Below are positions 5,642-6,471 of a stretch of 6,471 nt of DNA, one piece after another (the first letter of the stretch is position 1; every line of letters begins with the position of its first letter). The translations under genes and the position numbers were made by a program. This DNA is from Anaerolineaceae bacterium (GTDB taxonomy: Bacteria > Chloroflexota > Anaerolineae > JAAYZQ01): NCBI GenBank assembly GCA_012514775.1, contig JAAYZQ010000200.1, forward strand, positions 1 to 6,471, in the 5' to 3' direction. The notes below the pieces were generated by a model. The model was not told the DNA's origin. It saw only the letters and a list, made by a program, of their open reading frames with translations, and made no database searches.

Positions 5642-6442
5642 CTAGACCTTGCTCGCCCAGCCGCGGCCACCCAGGCGGTGCTGAAAGAAGGCCAGCAGCA
5701 CGTTTCGCAGGCGGTTGGCGTCCATGCGGCGCACCATCCTGCCGTTATAGGCCACCGATACGATCCCGGTCTCTTCCGAGACGACCACCACCAGGGCGTC
5801 GCTTTCCTCCGTCAGGCCGATGGCCGCCCGGTGGCGGGTGCCCAGGCCGCTGTATTGCGGGTTGTGGCTGGCCGGCAGCATGCTGCTGGCAGCGACGATC
5901 TTGTCCTCGCGAATGATGACGGCCTTGTCGTGGAGGGCCGTGTTGGGATGAAAGATGGTACGCAGCAGCTCGGCCCTGACCTCTGCATTGATCTCCACGC
6001 CCGTCTCGATAAATTCTTGCAGGCCCGTCTCTCGTTCAAAGACAATGAGCGCCCCGTGCCGCTCGCCGGCCAGGCGATGCACGGCCCGGGTCACCTCGTC
6101 GATGATGCGCTCCATCTCTTCTTCCTGCTGAACGCGCAGCAACAGCCCGCCCGTCCGGCCCAGCCGTTCCAGGGCGCGTCGCAGCTCGGGCTGAAAGATG
6201 ACGGGGATGGCGATGAGCAAGGCAGGCAGAGCCGTGCTGACCAGCCAGCTAAAGCCCTGGAAGGGCAAGATCTGGCTGGCCAGGAAGGCAACGAGGATGA
6301 CCAGGACCATACCTCGCAGCAACTGCACGGCCTGTGTACCCTGGGCCAGCGAAAACAGCAGATAGAACACCACGGCCACCAGCAGGATATCGATGACATC
6401 GGTGACCTGGATGTGAGACAGGACCCACAAGACATCCGACAC
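5642..6442 (-). CDS. cdaA: membrane diadenylate cyclase, CdaA-type (DisA_N domain), with altered DGA motif
   Basis: A 266-residue protein, close to the roughly 270 residues of Bacillus CdaA, predicted to condense two ATP into c-di-AMP. Three N-terminal helices lie at about 15-33, 41-57 and 66-83, followed by a coiled linker (QPELRRALERLGR; QQEEEMERIIDEV) and the cytoplasmic DisA_N domain (about 120-258). Landmarks are HGALIVFERETGL (129-141), the ELLRTIFHPNTALHD block (158-172), GTRHRAAIGL (201-210, containing the RHR triphosphate-binding motif) and VVVVSEETGIVSVA (218-231). The canonical DGA motif reads D172-K173-A174: the catalytic Asp is kept but the Gly is Lys. The GTG start is forced by an in-frame TGA two codons upstream and has GGGAG nine bases away. 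No cdaR (YbbR-domain) or glmM gene follows as it does in Firmicutes; the downstream neighbour is the convergent thioredoxin gene. Family assignment is secure; activity is uncertain because of the Lys. Confidence 0.92.
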   Translation of the reverse strand: MSDVLWVLSHIQVTDVIDILLVAVVFYLLFSLAQGTQAVQLLRGMVLVILVAFLASQILPFQGFSWLVSTALPALLIAIPVIFQPELRRALERLGRTGGLLLRVQQEEEMERIIDEVTRAVHRLAGERHGALIVFERETGLQEFIETGVEINAEVRAELLRTIFHPNTALHDKAVIIREDKIVAASSMLPASHNPQYSGLGTRHRAAIGLTEESDALVVVVSEETGIVSVAYNGRMVRRMDANRLRNVLLAFFQHRLGGRGWASKV

Positions 6443-6471
6443 GAATCAAAACTCCCGCGCGCGCTCCAACC

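Noticed and set aside
4731..5645. Plus-strand open frame of 304 codons running through the divergent spacer and the thioredoxin gene in another frame
   Set aside because: The overlapping thioredoxin frame carries WCNPC and the VPET loop with well-conserved spacing; the alternative translation is Arg/Gly/Pro-rich with no domain.
4870..5670. Minus-strand open frame of 266 codons covering the thioredoxin gene
   Set aside because: Antisense shadow. It would bridge the cdaA end and the CcmC-like start but has no recognisable motif.
1..6471. tRNA, rRNA, CRISPR, insertion sequence or integration-site signals
   Set aside because: No cloverleaf-like pattern, spaced direct repeat array, transposase-like protein or terminal inverted repeat was seen; nearly the whole window is covered by conserved protein genes.

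Overview
The window is GC-rich, gene-dense bacterial DNA holding seven protein genes (one cut by the left edge) and no detectable RNA gene, mobile element, CRISPR array or origin. The nearly exclusive use of Shine-Dalgarno starts (including GTG and TTG), the short intergenic gaps and the flavour of the NAD(P)HX-repair and DisA_N proteins are compatible with a Chloroflexota bacterium (Anaerolineae/Caldilineae-like). That placement is an impression from protein sequence, not a computed result.

Layout. From about 4889 down to position 1, five genes run on the minus strand with gaps of 12, 9, about 26 and 69 bases. In order of transcription they are: a six-helix membrane protein resembling the CcmC/CcsA haem-handling family (4889-4161); a bifunctional NAD(P)H-hydrate epimerase/dehydratase (4148-2478); a phosphate acetyl/butyryltransferase (2468-1545); an M20 metallopeptidase (1518-184); and the first 38 codons of a YjbQ/UPF0047 protein (114-1). 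This looks like one operon. A short GGCGCC inverted repeat lies in the widest gap, before yjbQ.

Divergent from this operon, on the plus strand, is a membrane-anchored TlpA/ResA/CcmG-type thioredoxin (5011-5562). The 121-base divergent spacer holds a good sigma70-type promoter for the thioredoxin gene and three copies of the 9-mer CAGGGCCGG, two of which form a perfect 11-bp inverted repeat. Convergent with the thioredoxin gene is a minus-strand DisA_N/CdaA-type diadenylate cyclase gene (6442-5642), whose upstream region is cut off by the window edge.

How the parts fit. The divergent pair (CcmC-like protein plus CcmG/ResA-like thioredoxin) suggests a cytochrome c maturation or extracytoplasmic redox function. 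The rest of the operon is housekeeping: cofactor repair, acyl-phosphate/acyl-CoA exchange and peptide hydrolysis. CdaA would make the second messenger c-di-AMP, but its canonical DGA motif reads DKA here. I found no clear evidence for a new multi-gene system. The best leads are the DKA variant and the repeat-bearing divergent control region.
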